Shown here piece after piece: positions 61,288 to 64,000 of a stretch of DNA of 64,000 nt. How positions within the stretch are numbered: the stretch's first letter is position 1; each line of letters starts with the position of its first letter. Both the position numbers and the translations under genes were made by a program. The notes under the pieces are model-generated. The model was not told where the DNA came from. It saw only the letters and a list, made by a program, of their open reading frames with translations, and did no database searches. Source of the DNA: Sphingomonas jinjuensis (GTDB lineage Bacteria > Pseudomonadota > Alphaproteobacteria > Sphingomonadales > Sphingomonadaceae); contig NZ_JACIEV010000008.1 in the NCBI RefSeq assembly GCF_014197105.1, positions 157,432-221,431 on the forward strand, in the 5' to 3' direction.

Positions 61288-61779
61288 ATGAGCGACGCGA
61301 TGCCCGACAGCCTGATTCCGTACGACGAGATCGTGCAGGAGGCGCTTCGTGCCGTGGTCGGGCGCGTGCTCGGCTCGGTGGCCGAGTCGGGCGGTCTGCC
61401 CGGCGAGCATCATTTCTACATCACCTTCAAGACGCAGGCGCCCGGCGTCGACATCCCGCAGCGGCTGATCGAGCGGTTCCCGGACGAGATGACGATCGTC
61501 CTCCAGAACCGCTACTGGGACCTGACCGTCGACGACCGCCGCTTTTCGGTGGGCCTGAGCTTCAACCAGGTGCCGTCGAAGCTGGTGATCCCCTATTCGG
61601 CGGTGACCGGCTTCCACGATCCGGCGGTCAACTTCGAGCTGCGCTTCCAGGCGACCGAAGACCCCGGCAGCGGCCCCGAGCCGCATGACGAGGCGGAAAA
61701 CGACGCCGTCGTCGCGACCCCGGTCGAGGAAGGGTCGAACGTGGTGGCGGTGGATTTCAAGCGAAAGCGAGGCGATTAG
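61288..61779 (+). CDS. sspB: Alpha-type SspB-like ClpXP adaptor
   Basis: A 163-residue protein of the alphaproteobacterial SspB (DUF1321-like) family that delivers ssrA-tagged proteins to ClpXP. The N-terminal helix is LIPYDEIVQEALRAVVGRVL, the substrate-binding barrel includes HHFYITFKTQAPGVDIPQRL, and the C-terminal tail is acidic, ending in VVAVDFKRKRGD, a ClpX-docking-like motif. It is divergent from hisB with 71 bp between starts. A hairpin overlaps its stop codon. Confidence 0.9.
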   Translation: MSDAMPDSLIPYDEIVQEALRAVVGRVLGSVAESGGLPGEHHFYITFKTQAPGVDIPQRLIERFPDEMTIVLQNRYWDLTVDDRRFSVGLSFNQVPSKLVIPYSAVTGFHDPAVNFELRFQATEDPGSGPEPHDEAENDAVVATPVEEGSNVVAVDFKRKRGD

Positions 61780-61794
61780 CGAAGGCTAATCGCC
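61771..61794. terminator. Hairpin at the 3' end of sspB
   Basis: GGCGATTAGC (61771-61780), loop GAAG, GCTAATCGCC (61785-61794) is a perfect 10-bp stem that contains the sspB stop codon (TAG at 61777-61779). No T-run follows. It may protect the 3' end or terminate transcription weakly. Confidence 0.5.
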
Positions 61795-62210
61795 GTGCGC
61801 GATGCAGCGAGCGACGCGAACGCCGGCCGGGCTCGGCGCAGCCGAGCTTCGACGTCACGGGATTCACTCTCGTGACGGCGTGCCCCACGCGACACAGCCG
61901 AATTCGCCATACCGTCACGCCGACCGTGCCTCAGCCTGACGGTGGGGTTGCGCGCCAAAATCCGTGCTAGACTTGGGCGCCGCGGTTTCGCCGGCGGGGC
62001 GCGCCCCCGCTCGCCGTCCTCATCTTCGCGATGGACCATCGAACGGAATGCACCGACCGGCTACCGTATCGGCACATGGGTAACAGCGGAACGACCGCTT
62101 TCGGGCGACCCCGCGGGCCGTTCGGATGGCGGATCTTGGTTGGATGCGGACGTAAGAAAGCCGCCAGCCTTTCGACCGACGGCTTCCTGCGCTCTACAAC
62201 GAGCTTATAG
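61795..62210. other. Gene-free stretch between sspB and the DUF4394 gene
   Basis: No convincing gene is present in these 416 bp; the short frames do not resemble known proteins. Around 62084-62117 there is a fragment (AGCGGAACGACCGCTTTCGG) of the repeat family at 63218 and 63856. The region may hold old repeat debris and the transcript end of the next gene. Confidence 0.5.
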
Positions 62211-63056
62211 CTAGGCGAAGGTCGCCGTTGTCCCACGGCGGCGATACCGCGACGCTGCGCCGACCATGGCGAAGCCGACGATCATCATCGCCCAAGTCGC
62301 AGGCTCGGGCACCGCCGGAACTGAGATGGCGAGCCCGAACAACTCGTCCTGAGTCTGACCGATCCGGGTCAGCGCACCCGTTTGGAGGTTGGCTGAATAG
62401 AGATTGCGCCCACTCTGCACGAATGCGTCCGACCCAGCAATATCGAAGCTCGTTCGTCCACCGACCGTTACGCCGAGCGAACCGATGGTCGTGAGGTCGC
62501 CAGCGTTGTTGTTTTGCCGGACCAAGGTGGAAGCAGCGGAGTCGATGGCGTATTGCGTCGTCCCGCCGCTAACATAGGCATTGGCGATCACGTCCGGGTC
62601 CTGCCCCGTGTTGTTGGGATAAAAGACGTTCGTGTCCTGCGCGATGAGGGCGCCGGTGTTCGGATTGACGCGATAATTCTGGTTGGTGTTACTGACGATC
62701 CGGATTGCGTCGGCGACGGGATTGAAGTCGAAGCCGAACAGCGTTCCTTCGATGGCCAGCGGACCGGCGCCCAGCGAGGTCGCCACGCCCGTTGCGGTAT
62801 TGATCGTGTAGATAGTGCGATTGCCAGCGAGGGCATACAGCGCGCCGTTGGCCGGCCGAAAGTCGAGCGCCTGTACGCTATCTGAAAAACCGGTGATCCT
62901 GACGGACGACAAATAGGTGCCAGGTGCAGCGCTGTTGAATGAGACGAGGTTGTTGAGACCATCGACGGCGAAGATCGTGGCGGCGTTGGCGGTCCCTGCG
63001 GCGGCCATCATGCTGACGCTCAGCGCGAGAGCAACTTTCCTCAAACCAGAAATCAT
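62211..63056 (-). CDS. DUF4394-like PEP-CTERM protein
   Basis: A 281-residue exported protein. The signal peptide is VALALSVSMMAAAGTANA (residues 8-25). The middle is a DUF4394-type beta-propeller-like domain with VDGLNNLVSFNSAAPGTYLS, GTLFGFDFNPVADAIRIVSN and YRVNPNTGALIAQDT. The C-terminus is the PEP-CTERM sorting signal VPEPATWAMMIVGFAMVGAA followed by RYRRR. The role is likely cell-surface or matrix-associated and is otherwise unknown. ATG 63056 precedes the signal peptide. It shares the PEPATWAMM variant with the protein at 3.9 kb. Confidence 0.87.
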   Translation of the reverse strand: MISGLRKVALALSVSMMAAAGTANAATIFAVDGLNNLVSFNSAAPGTYLSSVRITGFSDSVQALDFRPANGALYALAGNRTIYTINTATGVATSLGAGPLAIEGTLFGFDFNPVADAIRIVSNTNQNYRVNPNTGALIAQDTNVFYPNNTGQDPDVIANAYVSGGTTQYAIDSAASTLVRQNNNAGDLTTIGSLGVTVGGRTSFDIAGSDAFVQSGRNLYSANLQTGALTRIGQTQDELFGLAISVPAVPEPATWAMMIVGFAMVGAASRYRRRGTTATFA

Positions 63057-63357
63057 CCCTGTTCTCCCGTAATTGAGGTGAGTGGTTCACCCCGCAAGAG
63101 CTACGCGCGATAGGAGCCCCGGATGCAGTGAGGCTGGATGAATCTCATTCTGGGACAACGCGCTCAGTCGATGAACGGCATCTCATTTCGCTGTGTTGCT
63201 GGAAAATTGCAAAGCATTGATTGGGGCGATAGCGGAACGCCCGCTTTCGAGAAACGACCTGGCCCAGCCGGACTGCCGATCGTGGTGGAGAGCGGTCATT
63301 CGTAGAATCGCACGATCGGGGACCGCTAACACCCGAAGCGCACCCGTGTCGGGCTGA
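63057..63357. other. Intergenic region with degenerate repeat
   Basis: The 301-bp gap contains the promoter side of the DUF4394 gene and one copy of the TAGCGGA..CCGCTTTC repeat (63218-63276). The short frame overlapping it is not a convincing gene. Confidence 0.5.
63218..63276. repeat. Interspersed repeat (TAGCGGAACGCCCGCTTTCGA type), copy 1
   Basis: GCGATAGCGGAACGCCCGCT then TTCGAGAAACGACCTGGCCC aligns with the copy at 63856-63914 over about 58 bp with scattered differences (ATAGCGGACCGGCCGCTTTC then AGGAAGCGACCTGGCCCAGC). A hairpin core AGCGG-AACGC-CCGCT is present. A shorter fragment is at 62084-62117. Confidence 0.6.
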
Positions 63358-63756
63358 TCAGGCGGGGAAATGAATTCCGCACAGTTTGTTGCCATCGGGA
63401 TCACGGAAATAGGCCAGCTCGATGGTGCCCATCGAAGCGGTTTCACGCGGTCCGGGCGGAGCTTCGATCGACGTGCCGCCAGCAGCAACGGCGGTGTCAT
63501 GAAGTAGCTTCACTTGCTCGGGCGAGTCGCAGGAAAAGGCAACGGTGCTGCCATTGGCAACGCTTGCTGGTTCGTCGTTGATCGGTTGACTGACGATGAA
63601 GTTGGTCCCGCTGCCGTTATTATAGATCAAACGTGTATGGCCGCTGTCGGCGATGTTTTGCGTCCCTTCTCCTGCACCCAAGGTGCCAAGCACCGTGTCG
63701 TAGAAGCGCTTGGAGCGTTCGATGTCGTTCGATCCAACCATGGTGTGAAAAAGCAC
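63358..63756 (-). CDS. VOC-family (glyoxalase-like) protein
   Basis: A 132-residue vicinal oxygen chelate protein with the beta-alpha-beta-beta-beta layout. It begins LFHTMVGSNDIERSKRFYDT, which carries the first metal-ligand His, and ends AYFRDPDGNKLCGIHFPA with the conserved RDPDGNKL. Several VOC proteins detoxify aldehydes or antibiotics; the substrate is unknown. The start is GTG at 63756, preceded by GGGAGAG; no ATG fits the conserved N-terminus. Confidence 0.87.
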   Translation of the reverse strand: MLFHTMVGSNDIERSKRFYDTVLGTLGAGEGTQNIADSGHTRLIYNNGSGTNFIVSQPINDEPASVANGSTVAFSCDSPEQVKLLHDTAVAAGGTSIEAPPGPRETASMGTIELAYFRDPDGNKLCGIHFPA

Positions 63757-63855
63757 GCGTTCTCTCCCGTAGGCTGATCAAATCCGATCGCCACTAGCGG
63801 TCTCACCTAACCCGCCCGTCACCCGCGGTCACCCCCAATCCGTCGAAATGTCCGT

Positions 63856-63914
63856 TGCTGGGCCGATAGCGGACCGGCCGCTTTCAGGAAGCGACCTGGC
63901 CCAGCCGGATGTCC
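63856..63914. repeat. Interspersed repeat, copy 2
   Basis: The second clear copy of the family described at 63218. It begins CTGGGCCGATAGCGGACCGG and is followed by TGGCCCAGCCGGATGTCCGT. It sits downstream of the last gene in the window. The flanking 63757-64000 region has no convincing gene. Confidence 0.6.
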
Positions 63915-64000
63915 GTGTGTGGACGCCCCGTCGGATACAAGGGGGTGTTCGGAAGATTGGATCGCGCAGGTTCAGGTGCTTCCGTGTGTCCGGCCTGTTG

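Noticed and set aside
61795..62039. Minus-strand short ORF after sspB (61776-62039)
   Set aside because: It is low in support: Arg-rich with no family, and overlaps the sspB 3' hairpin and repeat debris.
63183..63500. Short ORF over the repeat at 63.2 kb
   Set aside because: It spans the interspersed repeat and overlaps the VOC gene in another frame, so it is a shadow.

Overview
The window looks like chromosomal DNA of a sphingomonad (Alphaproteobacteria, Sphingomonas or a close relative). The evidence is the uniformly GC-rich sequence, two PEP-CTERM proteins with the PEPATWAMM sorting variant, the tol-pal locus order, a hisB-hisH-hisA-hisF-hisE-HIT cluster, alpha-type SspB, a MaeB malic enzyme fused to a phosphotransacetylase domain, two TonB-dependent receptors and many GC-rich palindromic intergenic repeats. 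I see no rRNA, tRNA, CRISPR array, transposase or prophage.

Layout. 1-4.6 kb: the 3' part of a TonB-dependent receptor, a nitronate monooxygenase and a PEP-CTERM protein. 4.6-5.3 kb: an XRE regulator/membrane protein module with tandem operator-like repeats. 5.4-10 kb: ybgC-tolQ-tolR-tolA-tolB-pal, with a palindromic repeat between tolQ and tolR. 10-11.2 kb: an SPFH membrane protein and a ribbon-helix-helix protein behind a perfect 16-bp palindrome. 11.2-18 kb: S1/P1 nuclease, isoaspartyl peptidase and acyltransferase, ispG, then a VapBC-like pair chained by 4-nt overlaps to an EamA transporter and an acetyltransferase, then a glycine-zipper lipoprotein. 18-25.3 kb: S9 peptidase, MBL hydrolase, and a metal-uptake-like set (DUF2946-like, TonB receptor, PepSY). 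25.3-26.7 kb: a second XRE/membrane module with two more genes. 26.7-29 kb: a Mur ligase and an LD-carboxypeptidase, divergent, for murein recycling. 29-39.8 kb: a beta-barrel protein, thrS, infC with a probable ATA start, a tandem repeat block, glnD, mutS behind a RelE/ParE-type toxin-antitoxin pair, and ogt. 39.8-48.7 kb: maeB, two divergent L,D-transpeptidases, and a marR-nodT-emrA-emrB efflux operon. 48.7-57.2 kb: P450, a two-gene ABC exporter, queG, a lipoprotein and EI24 pair, a PfkB kinase and an amino acid permease. 57.2-61.3 kb: a histidine biosynthesis operon with a YciI-like insert and a HIT gene. 61.3-64 kb: SspB, a DUF4394-like PEP-CTERM protein and a VOC protein among degenerate repeats.

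Gene packing is tight. ATGA, TTGA or GTGA stop/start overlaps recur in the tol, his, emr, ABC, vapBC, XRE and mutS loci, so translational coupling appears to be the normal way these operons are organised. The most unusual signals are: (1) two unlinked XRE plus membrane-protein modules with the same architecture and the same kind of repeats over a predicted promoter; (2) infC with an in-frame ATA start at correct Shine-Dalgarno spacing; (3) mutS translationally coupled to a toxin gene; (4) the SPFH/RHH pair with its palindrome; and (5) a tandemly duplicated composite repeat between infC and glnD. Motif, start-codon and spacing statements were read from the sequence. Function assignments rest on family recognition without database searches.
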